Shown here: piece after piece, positions 55,476 through 63,977 of the stretch
How positions within the stretch are numbered: position 1 is the first letter of the stretch
Layout: every line of letters begins with the position of its first letter
Assembly (NCBI GenBank): GCA_949296575.1
Contig: CASFPE010000018.1
Location: 83,196-147,195, forward strand
Source of the DNA: an uncultured Bacteroides sp.
GTDB lineage: Bacteria; Bacteroidota; Bacteroidia; Bacteroidales; Bacteroidaceae
Length of the DNA stretch: 64,000 bases
Direction of reading: 5' to 3'
Made by a program: the position numbers and the translations under genes
The notes under the pieces: generated by a model
Database searches by the model: none
What the model saw: only the letters and a program-made list of their open reading frames with translations
Told to the model about the DNA's origin: nothing

Positions 55476-56048
55476 ATGCTGAACATTGTGATTTTTGGCG
55501 CTCCCGGTTCCGGGAAAGGAACCCAGAGCGAAAGGATTGTGGAGAAATACGGAGTGAACCACATCTCGACGGGCGACGTGCTGCGCGCCGAGATGAAGAA
55601 CGGCACGGAATTGGGCAAGACGGCAAAAGGCTATATCGACAACGGCCAGCTGATACCCGACGGCTTGATGATTGACATCCTGGCGCATGTGTTCGATTCG
55701 TTCACGGACAGCAAGGGCGTCATCTTCGACGGATTCCCTCGCACCATCGCGCAGGCCGAGGCATTGAAAGAGATGCTCGCCCAGCGCGGGCAAGAAGTGT
55801 CGGTGATGCTCGACTTGGAAGTGCCGGAAGACGAACTGATGATTCGCCTCATCAAGCGCGGGAAAGAATCAGGCCGTGCCGACGACAACGAGGAAACCAT
55901 CAAGAAGCGCCTCGACGTGTACCACAACCAGACCGCGCCCCTGATTGACTGGTACAAGAAAGAAGGCAAGTACAGCCACATCAACGGCCTTGGCGAGTTG
56001 AACCGCATCACGGAGGATATTTGCAAGGCGATTGAGGCGGCAAAGTAG
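55476..56048 (+). CDS. adk: Adenylate kinase
   Basis: Adk converts ATP + AMP to 2 ADP. The 190-residue product has the P-loop GAPGSGKGT at 8-16, the AMP-binding ISTGDVLRAE, FDGFPRTIAQAE and the short-LID sequence RGKESGRADDNEETI. The LID is the short, zinc-free type. It starts 33 bp after hpt. Confidence 0.96.
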   Translation: MLNIVIFGAPGSGKGTQSERIVEKYGVNHISTGDVLRAEMKNGTELGKTAKGYIDNGQLIPDGLMIDILAHVFDSFTDSKGVIFDGFPRTIAQAEALKEMLAQRGQEVSVMLDLEVPEDELMIRLIKRGKESGRADDNEETIKKRLDVYHNQTAPLIDWYKKEGKYSHINGLGELNRITEDICKAIEAAK

Positions 56049-56050
56049 AC

Positions 56051-56087
56051 AGTAGCCAGTAGTTGGTAGTCAGTAGTCAGTAGTCAG
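56051..56087. repeat. Short imperfect tandem repeat of the AGTAGTC type
   Basis: Direct copies of CAGTAGT/TAGTCAG crowd the 46 bp between adk and the four-helix-bundle gene. They could be the trace of an insertion. Confidence 0.6.
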
Positions 56088-56094
56088 CAAGATA

Positions 56095-56469
56095 ATGGCG
56101 GAGGCGATGGCGCAATCTTTTGAACATTTGCAAGTATGGCAAAAGGCGCACCAATATGTGCTGGGCATTTATCGCCTGACTAAGCAGTATCCTAAAGAAG
56201 AAGTCTTTGCATTGGTTAATCAGATGAGGCGGGCTGCCGCTTCCATTACGGCTAACATTGCGGAAGGATTCATCCGGGTGAGCAAAAAAGACAAGCTGCA
56301 TTTCTATAACATCGCCCAAGGCTCGTTGGAAGAAACACGCAACTTCTTGCTTCTTTCAAAAGATTTGGGCTATATTGCTGAAAGTGATTATTCTGATTTG
56401 AAACGAGATGCAGCAGAAATCAGCAGGATGCTTAGGGCTTATTGCCAAAACATTGTCAATGATGCCTGA
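56095..56469 (+). CDS. Four-helix-bundle protein (S23/23S rRNA intervening-sequence type)
   Basis: The 124-residue, all-helical protein has FEHLQVWQKAHQYVLGIYRLTK, QMRRAAASITANIAEGF and GSLEETRNFLLLSKDLGY, the clear signature of the S23/avd-like four-helix bundle. Members are encoded in 23S rRNA intervening sequences or, as the Avd accessory protein, in diversity-generating retroelements. Many also stand alone, as here. No reverse transcriptase or variable repeat was seen nearby. The gene interrupts the adk-obgE spacing and is flanked by AT-rich short repeats, which suggests insertion. Confidence 0.88.
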   Translation: MAEAMAQSFEHLQVWQKAHQYVLGIYRLTKQYPKEEVFALVNQMRRAAASITANIAEGFIRVSKKDKLHFYNIAQGSLEETRNFLLLSKDLGYIAESDYSDLKRDAAEISRMLRAYCQNIVNDA

Positions 56470-56535
56470 CTGTAACAGTTCGGAATTTCTTGACTTCTTG
56501 ACTTCTAAATTCTCAAATTCTAAATCCTTATCACC

Positions 56536-57717
56536 ATGCCCGAATCCAACTTTGTAGATTATGTGAAGATATACTGCCGCTCCGGGAAAGGCGGCAGAGG
56601 CTCCGCCCACATGCGGCGCGAGAAGTTTGTACCCAACGGAGGACCCGACGGCGGCGATGGAGGCCGGGGCGGGCATGTCATCCTCCGGGGCAACCGCAAC
56701 TATTGGACCCTGCTCCATTTGAAGTATGAGCGGCATGTGTTTGCAGGGCATGGCCAGCCGGGAAGCCGGGGGCGCAGCTTCGGAAAGAATGGCGAGGACA
56801 AAATCATTGAAGTGCCGTGCGGCACGGTCGTGTACAATGCCGAGACCGGCGCATACATTTGCGACATCACCGAGCATGAACAGGAAGCCATCCTGCTGAA
56901 AGGAGGCCGGGGCGGCTTGGGAAACTGGCATTTCCGTTCGGCCACGCGGCAGGCGCCACGCTTTGCGCAGCCCGGCGAGCCGATGCAGGAACTCACGGTG
57001 ATACTGGAGTTGAAGCTGCTGGCCGACGTGGGGCTGGTCGGTTTCCCCAATGCCGGGAAGTCCACCTTGCTGTCCGCCGTGTCGGCGGCAAAGCCCAAGA
57101 TAGCCGATTATCCCTTTACCACTTTGGAGCCGAACCTTGGCATCGTGCCTTACCGTGACGGAAAATCCTTTGTCATGGCCGACATCCCTGGCATCATTGA
57201 AGGGGCGAGCGAAGGGAAAGGATTGGGGCTCCGCTTCCTGCGCCACATTGAACGCAACTCCCTGCTGCTGTTCATGGTGCCGGCCGACAGCGATGACATT
57301 GCACGCGAATACGGCATCCTCCTGCGCGAATTGGAACAATTCAATCCGGAGATGCTCGACAAGCAGCGCGTGCTGGCCGTCACCAAGAGCGACATGCTGG
57401 ATGAAGAACTGATGGCCGAGATAGCGCCCACGCTGCCGCAAAACGTCCCCCACCTTTTCATATCTTCTGTATCCGGCTTGGGCATACAGGCGTTGAAGGA
57501 CATCCTTTGGGAGGAACTGAACAAAGAGAGCAACCGCATCGAGGGAGCAACCGCAGCCTCTATCGTGCATCGCCCGAAAGACCTGCGCCGTTTGCAGGCA
57601 GAACTGGAGGCAGAGGATGCCGACGATGACCTTTCTTACGAGTACGAGGATGTCGGCGACGACGGTTTCGACTACGACTACGAAGACGAGGACTGGGACG
57701 AAGAACCGGGGAAATGA
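56536..57717 (+). CDS. obgE: Obg family GTPase
   Basis: ObgE is an essential GTPase for 50S subunit assembly and stress control. The 393-residue product has the glycine-rich N-terminal Obg fold (residues 1 to about 158, [11 protein letters not shown]), the G1 motif GFPNAGKST at 169-177, [16 protein letters not shown], and TKSD. There is no OCT domain; the C-terminus is an acidic Asp/Glu/Tyr tail of about 40 residues. The next gene starts 3 bp after the stop. Confidence 0.96.
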   Translation: MPESNFVDYVKIYCRSGKGGRGSAHMRREKFVPNGGPDGGDGGRGGHVILRGNRNYWTLLHLKYERHVFAGHGQPGSRGRSFGKNGEDKIIEVPCGTVVYNAETGAYICDITEHEQEAILLKGGRGGLGNWHFRSATRQAPRFAQPGEPMQELTVILELKLLADVGLVGFPNAGKSTLLSAVSAAKPKIADYPFTTLEPNLGIVPYRDGKSFVMADIPGIIEGASEGKGLGLRFLRHIERNSLLLFMVPADSDDIAREYGILLRELEQFNPEMLDKQRVLAVTKSDMLDEELMAEIAPTLPQNVPHLFISSVSGLGIQALKDILWEELNKESNRIEGATAASIVHRPKDLRRLQAELEAEDADDDLSYEYEDVGDDGFDYDYEDEDWDEEPGK

Positions 57718-57720
57718 ACG

Positions 57721-58536
57721 ATGATGACGGCGGCAGGCAATGGCATGTGGGCGGAGTTCGGGCAGTTGGCAGCTTTTGCTCCTGCCATCTCCCACTTTGT
57801 GACGACCCGCGACGGTGGATGCAGCAAGGGGCTTTATGCTGCCATGAACTGCACCCATTACGTGGGCGATGACCCGGAATGCGTGGCCCGCAACCGTCAA
57901 ATCCTTTGTGAATCCCTGCCCGTCTGCCCGTTGTGCCTGGCCATTCCCCGGCAGGTGCATGGCAACGCCGTGCGTGTCCTCCGGCAGGACTTCCTGCAAA
58001 TGACAGAAGCACAGCGGGAGGATATCCTTCAAAACGTGGATGCTTTGGTGACGGGCGTGCCGGGATGCTGCCTCTGCGTCTCCACGGCCGATTGCGTCCC
58101 CATCCTGCTGTACGACCCTTGCCGCCGTGTAGTGGCTGCCGTGCATGCCGGATGGCGCGGCACGGTGCGGCATGTTGTGCGGGAGGCGTTGGGCGAGATG
58201 GCGCGCACGTTCCATGTCCGCCCGGCGGATGTATGGGCCGGCATCGGACCTTCCATCTCGCTGGATGCCTTCGAGGTGGGCGATGAGGTGTGGGAAGCTT
58301 TCGCTTCAGCAGGCTTCCCGATGCCGTCCGTGTCCCGCCGGGATGCGGCAACGGGCAAGTGGCACATTGATTTGTGGGAATCCAACCGCCGCGAACTGTT
58401 GCAATGCGGCCTGCATGCATCCCATGTGGAGGTGGCGGGCATCTGCACGTACCGTCATTCCGGCCGTTTCTTTTCTGCCCGAAGGCTGGGCGCAAAGTCC
58501 GGGCGCATCCTGTCCGGCATCCAGTTGAACCCTTGA
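57721..58536 (+). CDS. pgeF: Peptidoglycan editing factor PgeF (YfiH/DUF152 laccase-fold)
   Basis: The 271-residue protein has the three-part metal and active site of the family: QVHGNAV, STADCVPILL and AVHAGWRGTV. PgeF removes wrongly incorporated amino acids from muropeptide precursors, and some homologues are purine nucleoside phosphorylase-like. It follows obgE directly, as in many Bacteroidales. ATG 57724 is an alternative start. Confidence 0.92.
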   Translation: MMTAAGNGMWAEFGQLAAFAPAISHFVTTRDGGCSKGLYAAMNCTHYVGDDPECVARNRQILCESLPVCPLCLAIPRQVHGNAVRVLRQDFLQMTEAQREDILQNVDALVTGVPGCCLCVSTADCVPILLYDPCRRVVAAVHAGWRGTVRHVVREALGEMARTFHVRPADVWAGIGPSISLDAFEVGDEVWEAFASAGFPMPSVSRRDAATGKWHIDLWESNRRELLQCGLHASHVEVAGICTYRHSGRFFSARRLGAKSGRILSGIQLNP

Positions 58537-58547
58537 ATTGAAAGCGT

Positions 58548-59210
58548 ATGTTCCAGATAGAAGTATCCGAAGAAATCCGGAAAGCCTGCCCCGGTTTTGC
58601 AGGGGCAGCCGTCCTTGCCCGCGTGGCGAACAGTCCGTATAGCGAAGGCTTGTGGAAAGACATCGATGCGTTTACCGAAGATTACCGGCAACGTTTCACC
58701 TTGGACAGCCTCAAGCAGCTGCCCGCCATCCAAGCCACCCGCAGGGCTTACAAGGCTTGCGGGAAAGACCCCAGCCGCTACCGCCCTTCTGCCGAGGCAC
58801 TTTGCCGCAGGATATTGCGGGGCATCCCTTTGTATCAGATAGACACGTTGGTGGATTTGGTGAACTTGGTCTCTATCCGCACCGGCTATTCCATCGGCGG
58901 CTTCGATGCGGGCAAGATTGACGGCAACCGCCTTGTGCTGGGCATCGGCCGGGCGGGCGAGCCTTACGAGGGCATCGGGCGCGGCGTGTTGAACATCGAG
59001 GGACTGCCTGTCTATCGCGACGCCACGGGAGGAATCGGCACGCCCACCAGCGACCATGAACGGACGAAGCTGGACCTTTCCACCACGCGCCTTTTGGCCA
59101 TCATCAATGGTTACGACGGCCCGGCGGGCTTGCCCGAAGCCGTGGCGTACATGCAGGGACTCCTCCGCCGCCATGCCGGTTCCGACGGGGGAGAAGTCCT
59201 TTATTTTTAA
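58548..59210 (+). CDS. B3/B4 domain protein (PheRS beta-like)
   Basis: The 220-residue cytosolic protein contains the B3/B4 tRNA-editing fold found in PheRS beta: WKDIDAF, AIQATRRAYKACGKDPSRYRPS, and SIRTGYSIGGFDAGKI. Free-standing copies may edit mischarged tRNA, but this is not shown for this one. It lies 11 bp after pgeF and converges with the next gene, the ends overlapping by 4 bp. Confidence 0.85.
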   Translation: MFQIEVSEEIRKACPGFAGAAVLARVANSPYSEGLWKDIDAFTEDYRQRFTLDSLKQLPAIQATRRAYKACGKDPSRYRPSAEALCRRILRGIPLYQIDTLVDLVNLVSIRTGYSIGGFDAGKIDGNRLVLGIGRAGEPYEGIGRGVLNIEGLPVYRDATGGIGTPTSDHERTKLDLSTTRLLAIINGYDGPAGLPEAVAYMQGLLRRHAGSDGGEVLYF

Positions 59211-59764
59211 TTGAAAAGTACCGTTTGCGGTTTGTATTTTTCGGGATGCTCTTTGGCTTTTTCCAATGTCTGCTTGATGTGTTCTTCTAATTCCCCTTTG
59301 CCTTGTAGCCGGATGAGCTTCTCTATCCCACGGATGGTGGGCAGTTCTTCTATGTTGTTTTGGTAGAAGCGGATGCAGGCTTCCACGGCAGCCTTATGAC
59401 CTGCCAGTTCGTCTTTATCGTCTTTTGTACGGATGACATACTCAGAATATCCCGCGAAAAATACAATTATGAAATCGGCTGTATCGTCATCAAATGGAAA
59501 GACATCCGTATTCATGTTGATTTGGATGTAAGGGCATCCCGAAATCCATCTTAACATGAAGCGGGGTATTTCCAAATGTTGATTTATTTGTTTCACGGAG
59601 GCGTTCATCACCCATTGGGCGGCTTCCAAGGCTTTTCCTTCCCAAGGTTTGTAGTCTTCCGCTGCTTCCAGCCGGATGCTGTCCAATGGGATTCCGTCGT
59701 TTTGCTGTGCCATGCCGCAAGCGCAGGCAAGAGCCAGCAGGATGGTCAAGGCTGTCTTTTTCAT
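59207..59764 (-). CDS. Secreted protein of unknown function
   Basis: The 185-residue protein has a signal peptide (MKKTALTILLALACACGMAQ). The mature domain reads WEGKALEAAQWVMNASVKQ and DDDTADFIIVFFAGYSEYVI, and its C-terminal half is helical and charged (LEEHIKQTLEKAKEHPEKY). I do not recognise the family. It follows the DUF362 gene by 15 bp on the same strand, so the two may be co-expressed. Confidence 0.75.
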   Translation of the reverse strand: MKKTALTILLALACACGMAQQNDGIPLDSIRLEAAEDYKPWEGKALEAAQWVMNASVKQINQHLEIPRFMLRWISGCPYIQINMNTDVFPFDDDTADFIIVFFAGYSEYVIRTKDDKDELAGHKAAVEACIRFYQNNIEELPTIRGIEKLIRLQGKGELEEHIKQTLEKAKEHPEKYKPQTVLFN

Positions 59765-59779
59765 GGCATGGATGGTTTA

Positions 59780-60901
59780 TTACATTTTCACCAGTTCATA
59801 TTCGCGGGTGCCGATGCCGATTTCCTCGGCGTGTTGCAGGCCGGCCTGCCAATTTGTGTTGGGATGGATGAGCCGGAACTTGTCGCACCCGCACAAATCT
59901 TCGTGTTCGTGCTTGTTGCCCAAGGCATTGTTGCCGTGCAGCACCGGCACGCTGTTCACCAAGTCCGCGCAGGCTTGGTCCAGCGCCACGGGGTCGGCGG
60001 AGGCCAGGATGCCGAGGTCGGGGATGATGGCCGCGTCGTTGTGGTTCCAGCAGTCGCATTCGGGCGACACGTTCATCACGAAGCTCACGTGGAAGTGCGG
60101 CTTGTCTTTCAGCACGGCCTGCGTGTATTCGGCAATCTTATAGTTCATGTTCTCCGACGTGTCCCAACTGCCCACTACGGCGGCCTCATGTTGGCACAGG
60201 GCCACGCATTGCCCGCAGCCCACGCAACGGGAATAGTCTATCTCCGCCTTGCGTTCTTCGTTCAGATGGATGGCATCGTGCGCGCAATGCTTCACGCAAA
60301 TGTTGCAGCCGATGCAGTGGCCTTTCTCAATCTTGGGCTGGGCTGAGGCGTGCAGTTCCAACTTTCCGGGCACGGCAGCGGCTCCCATGCCGAGATTCTT
60401 CAGAGCCCCGCCGAACCCTGCCTGTTCGTGTCCCTTGAAATGATTCATGCTGATGATGACATCTGCGTCGGCAACGGCCGTTCCTATCTTGGGCGCGGGG
60501 CAATACTTCCCGTGGATGGGTATCTCGCGGTAGTCGGTGCCTTTCAGCCCGTCGGCAATGATGACCGGGCATTGCGCGGAGATGGGGTTGAAACCATTCT
60601 CCATGGCGCTTTGCAGATGGTCAACGGCGTTCGACCTCTTGCCGGAGTACAGCGTGTTGCAATCCGTGAGGAAAGGTTTTGCACCGTAACTTTGCAGCAC
60701 GTTGGCCATACGTGCGGCGTAGTTTGGCCGGATGTATGCCAGATTCCCCGGCTCGCCGAAGTGTATTTTTATGGCCACGAAGCTGTCCTTCAAAGGAAGT
60801 TGTGCCAGGCCCGCCCGTTTCACCAAGCGTTCCATCTTGTCCAACAGGTTCGATGTGGGCGAGGTGCGCAGGTCCGTGAAATATACTTTTGCCTTTTCCA
60901 T
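59780..60901 (-). CDS. DUF362 protein with two 4Fe-4S clusters
   Basis: The 373-residue protein has the DUF362 domain (IKIHFGEPGNLAYIRPNY near 45-60, DADVIISMNHFKGHEQ near 150) followed by a bacterial ferredoxin insert with two CxxCxxCxxxC sets, CIGCNICVKHC and CVGCGQCVALC. DUF362 proteins are redox proteins of unresolved role. No partner oxidoreductase is adjacent. The downstream secreted protein is the only linked gene. Confidence 0.88.
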   Translation of the reverse strand: MEKAKVYFTDLRTSPTSNLLDKMERLVKRAGLAQLPLKDSFVAIKIHFGEPGNLAYIRPNYAARMANVLQSYGAKPFLTDCNTLYSGKRSNAVDHLQSAMENGFNPISAQCPVIIADGLKGTDYREIPIHGKYCPAPKIGTAVADADVIISMNHFKGHEQAGFGGALKNLGMGAAAVPGKLELHASAQPKIEKGHCIGCNICVKHCAHDAIHLNEERKAEIDYSRCVGCGQCVALCQHEAAVVGSWDTSENMNYKIAEYTQAVLKDKPHFHVSFVMNVSPECDCWNHNDAAIIPDLGILASADPVALDQACADLVNSVPVLHGNNALGNKHEHEDLCGCDKFRLIHPNTNWQAGLQHAEEIGIGTREYELVKM

Positions 60902-60945
60902 GATGCGTGCGGTTTAGATGGTTGATGGGACGAAGTTAGCGTTTT

Positions 60946-61032
60946 CCCGTAAAACCCGGAATTTTTCCCAATAAAATTTCAAATTTTTCCTGAAAAGCGT
61001 GCGCATTTTGCCGATAAAATTTCAGATTTTAT
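60946..61032. repeat. Array of 21-22-bp units with AAAA..TTTT inverted cores
   Basis: Units begin at 60946 (21 bp), 60967, 60989 and 61011 (22 bp each), following CCnnnAAAA(n)6-7ATTTT. A larger inverted repeat pairs TTCCCAATAAAAT (from 60965) with ATTTTATTGGGAA (to 61038). Together with the next array it fills the gene-free gap 60902-61202. Confidence 0.7.
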
Positions 61033-61072
61033 TGGGAATGGTTTTTGCGTGTCCGGGAGCGTGCCTGGACGG

Positions 61073-61165
61073 TTCATAGAACATTTCGAAAAACTTCTAA
61101 GAACTTTTTTGAAAACTTCATAGAACATTTTTGAAAAGTTCATAGAACTGTTTCCAAAACCTTCG
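61073..61165. repeat. Array of 22-bp units with TTCATAGAAC core
   Basis: Units start at 61073, 61095, 61117 and 61139 and a remnant at 61161, exactly 22 bp apart. TTCATAGAAC (TTCTAAGAAC in the second) is followed by a T-rich then GAAAA-rich spacer, and GTTCATAGAAC is nearly palindromic. It lies downstream of the GNAT gene. Confidence 0.9.
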
Positions 61166-61202
61166 GGAGGATTTTGCGGGCGCTTCGGGGGCTGCCGTGG
61201 CG

Positions 61203-61706
61203 TCATTCCGGGACTTTCTGGTAGGCCAGCCGCTCGTCGCCGTTGGCCAGGTGGATGATGCCGCAATAGCGGAAGCCGTGTTTCCGCAGGATGTGCTGCA
61301 TAATGTGGTTGTCGCGATGGGTGTCGGCGCGGAGGTTGGGCAGTTGGGCGAAGCACCAGTTGATGCAGGCATCGGCCACTCCCTTGGCATCCTCGCGCCC
61401 GGCCAAGCGGTGGATGGTGGCGTAGGGACGGCTGTCGTCCGCCCATTGCCCGCCGTAGATGCGGGCATACGTGGGGTCTGCCCCGGCGATGAAGGCGAAT
61501 GTGCCGACGGCTTGCCCGCTGCTTCCGTCGATGCAAAGGTAGCTGTGGCCGCGCTCGATGTCTCTCGCCGCCACCTCTTGCGTGGGGTAGCCGTGCGTCC
61601 ATTGCTTCAGGTTGCCGCTGCGCCGCATGGTGCTGCGCCCGCATTCGTAAAGTTCCATCAGGGTGGAGAGGTCGGCCATTGCGGATTTTCGGATAAGGAT
61701 GGGCAT
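61203..61706 (-). CDS. GNAT family N-acetyltransferase
   Basis: The 167-residue protein has the GNAT fold: N-terminal MPILIRKSAMADLSTLMEL, YLCIDGSSGQAVGTFAF, a DAKGVADACINWCF region in place of the usual acetyl-CoA loop, and a late LRADTHRDNHIMQHILRKHGF, the asparagine/helix block of the family. Substrate unknown. ATG 61706 avoids overlapping the AAA gene, whose stop is at 61715; an in-frame start at 61721 is possible. Confidence 0.88.
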   Translation of the reverse strand: MPILIRKSAMADLSTLMELYECGRSTMRRSGNLKQWTHGYPTQEVAARDIERGHSYLCIDGSSGQAVGTFAFIAGADPTYARIYGGQWADDSRPYATIHRLAGREDAKGVADACINWCFAQLPNLRADTHRDNHIMQHILRKHGFRYCGIIHLANGDERLAYQKVPE

Positions 61707-61714
61707 GGGGCGGG

Positions 61715-62932
61715 TCACCAATTGTTGTCTGTCAGGAAGTCAGCGATATGCTTGTGCTTTATCCCGTTGATATTGTCTTGCCAGATGTCGTCCATGCTCA
61801 CCACGAATTTGGGGTAATGGTCGTTGATGGAAAGCAAAGGGGCAAATTCGCGTTCCGCCGTTGCGTCTGATTCCATGCGGTAAGTCACTTGGACGTATAT
61901 CCTTTCATCCCTGCGGATGCCGATGAAATCCACTTCACGGTTGTCTTGCTTTCCAACGAATGCGTCATACCCCCGGCGTTTCATTTCCCAATAAACGATG
62001 TTTTCCAATGCGCCCGAAATCATTCGGTCTTTGTAGCCCATCACGGCATACATCAAGGAAAGGTCGCTGATGAAATATTTTTCATTCGTCTGCAACAATT
62101 CTTTCCCTTTGATGTCGTAGCGTGGCACGCGCTGGATAATGAAAGCATCCTGCAATGCGCCCAAATAATTGTAAATGGTGTTGATGTCCGTTTTTCGTTG
62201 CTGGCTCTTGAAATAGTCGGCAATGTTCTTGGCATTGAGGCGGTTGCCAATGTTGTCGAACACGAATTTCACGACCCGTTCCAGCAATTCCACATTCCGT
62301 ATCCTGTGGCGTTGTATGGTGTCGCGCAAGATGACCGACGAGTAAATGTCGTAAACCAGTTTGTAAATGGCTTCGTAGTCATAGTTGCCTGTATGGATGG
62401 CAGGAAAGCCTCCCATGCGGAGATATTTTTGAAATTCATCGCGCAATGCGCCTTTTTCGCAGGAAAGAAGGCCGTGAAACAAAAGGTATTCATGAAACGA
62501 CAAAGGCATGATATGGAAACTGACATACCGGCCGGCTAAATAAGTGGACAGTTCGGATGAAAGCAATCGTGAGTTGGAACCGGTCACATACACATCCACG
62601 TCCCAATCCGCCATGAATGAGTTGACGGCCTTTTCCCAATCCTTCACTTCTTGTATTTCGTCCAGTAGGATATAGACTTTGCCTTTGCTTTTTTCTACAA
62701 TGTTTCTTATGTACCCATGCAAAGCCCTTGCATCCGTGATGTCTATCCATTCAAAGCTTTCGAAATTCATGTAAACAATCTGTTCCTTTGCCACTTGTTG
62801 CCGCTTCAGTTCTTCTGCAATCAATTGCAAAACAACCGATTTTCCACATCGCCGGATGCCTGCGATCACTTTTATGAACGGGCGGTTTATGAACGGGCGG
62901 ATTTGTTGCATGTATAGTTCTCTTTCCACCAT
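61715..62932 (-). CDS. AAA-family ATPase with DUF4143 domain
   Basis: The 405-residue protein starts MVERELYMQQIRPFI and has the P-loop AGIRRCGKSVVL near residues 25-36, the Walker B VYILLDEIQEV and the sensor VTGSNSRLL. A C-terminal DUF4143 part has LSFHEYLLFHG and a PD-(D/E)xK-like end with EVDFI. Very common in Bacteroidota in many diverged copies, these proteins are of unsettled function. The upstream promoter at 62960-62967 excludes the longest start (62962). Confidence 0.88.
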   Translation of the reverse strand: MVERELYMQQIRPFINRPFIKVIAGIRRCGKSVVLQLIAEELKRQQVAKEQIVYMNFESFEWIDITDARALHGYIRNIVEKSKGKVYILLDEIQEVKDWEKAVNSFMADWDVDVYVTGSNSRLLSSELSTYLAGRYVSFHIMPLSFHEYLLFHGLLSCEKGALRDEFQKYLRMGGFPAIHTGNYDYEAIYKLVYDIYSSVILRDTIQRHRIRNVELLERVVKFVFDNIGNRLNAKNIADYFKSQQRKTDINTIYNYLGALQDAFIIQRVPRYDIKGKELLQTNEKYFISDLSLMYAVMGYKDRMISGALENIVYWEMKRRGYDAFVGKQDNREVDFIGIRRDERIYVQVTYRMESDATAEREFAPLLSINDHYPKFVVSMDDIWQDNINGIKHKHIADFLTDNNW

Positions 62933-62959
62933 AAGCTGCATTCTTTTAGGATATGCCTG

Positions 62960-62967
62960 CAAATATA
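62960..62967 (-). promoter_or_regulatory. -7 box for the AAA ATPase gene
   Basis: The minus strand reads TATATTTG, a TAnnTTTG match. Transcription would begin near 62953, just ahead of the ATG candidates at 62941 and 62932. Confidence 0.55.
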
Positions 62968-63082
62968 GCGAATGTTCCCGTATTTTTTATGGGTATAACC
63001 CGAAAAACTTTCGTCTTATCTGTATATTCTTTTGCTGGAGGCATGTCGCAATCTTTACTCCGATGGCGGGAAGTGGTTATAG

Positions 63083-63197
63083 AATTGATAAAATGCAAGG
63101 CATTGAGAGTGAGGGCGACAGGAGTTTACTTTCGTAAACGACTTAGCCCGAATCCCGATAATAACGAAGCTGTTTGCAATTATGACACATCGTCTTG
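63083..63197 (+). repeat. 115-bp dispersed repeat, copy B
   Basis: This is the inverted partner of 54431-54545, the same length with few mismatches. It carries the GTTTAC-TTTC-GTAAAC hairpin. It ends 6 bp before the stop of the next minus-strand gene. Both strands give short open frames (for example LIKCKALRVRATGVYF on plus), which I do not treat as genes. Confidence 0.9.
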
Positions 63198-63203
63198 ATT
63201 TGC

Positions 63204-63752
63204 CTATTCATTAAAATAAGCATCATTAGATACTTTTATTTTATAAGATTCATAGGCTTCAGACATTGATTCTGCAAATTCTTTTATCAGCTTTTTCCCT
63301 CTTTTAGGCTTAGTTTCTATTATCCAAACTTTCCCATTATTTCTCTGTATTACGATTCTTTTTATCTGTTTAGTTGTCAAATTCTCATAATCAGGAAAAA
63401 TCAAAATTCTACGTGTATAAATACTGACGACATCATAATTAATAATGGTATTATCATAAGACTTGTCGGAAATTTGTATTGGATAAATCTCCCGTGTATA
63501 ATCTGTAAATTCAATGGATACTTTATGGCCTGCTTCAATATCAAGATAAGTATCACTTGTATTCAAGGAAATCACAAGTCCATAAATACCTTCACCATTA
63601 ACTTCTTGATAATTTACGGTTCCTGTAGGTTCCCATAATATGCCTACGAAACTATTATCTTGCAGAGATAATGCTTTATTAGCAATACCAATTTGTGCTG
63701 AAGTATATAGAGTTACAGACCACACAAATAAAGATAAAATAATTTTCTTCAT
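63204..63752 (-). CDS. AT-rich secreted protein of unknown function
   Basis: The 182-residue protein has a signal peptide (MKKIILSLFVWSVTLYTSAQ). The mature part is beta-rich (NYQEVNGEGIYGLVISLNTSD, then RRILIFPDYENLT) with a helical C-terminus (KLIKEFAESMSEAYESYK). The family was not recognised. GC is about 32% in 63241-63300 by hand count, far below the rest of the window, and it lies between a dispersed repeat and a possible IS start, which suggests transfer. A near-consensus promoter (TAACTTTC on minus) lies about 40 bp upstream. Confidence 0.75.
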   Translation of the reverse strand: MKKIILSLFVWSVTLYTSAQIGIANKALSLQDNSFVGILWEPTGTVNYQEVNGEGIYGLVISLNTSDTYLDIEAGHKVSIEFTDYTREIYPIQISDKSYDNTIINYDVVSIYTRRILIFPDYENLTTKQIKRIVIQRNNGKVWIIETKPKRGKKLIKEFAESMSEAYESYKIKVSNDAYFNE

Positions 63753-63977
63753 AATCCGTTGTTGAAGTTAATCTTGGTTAAACCATAAGTTCGAAAGTTA
63801 CACATGTTACCGTCTCTTAACAATTTAGCTGCGTTTAAATGTTTAAATTTAAATCGCGCATCACTACTGTCCCGTAAAAGTTGATAAATAGTTCTTTGAA
63901 ATTATTGAAATATAGTCAATTACGTGGTTTCTTGAGATGAAACGGACTTGATTTTGCAACTTTGCAGTCTAATACAA

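Noticed and set aside
56095..56469. Diversity-generating retroelement (Avd accessory gene)
   Set aside because: No reverse transcriptase, template repeat or variable-repeat target gene is present nearby.
56356..58215. 619-residue minus-strand open frame opposite obgE and pgeF
   Set aside because: It spans two well-supported genes on the other strand and resembles no family; shadow frame.
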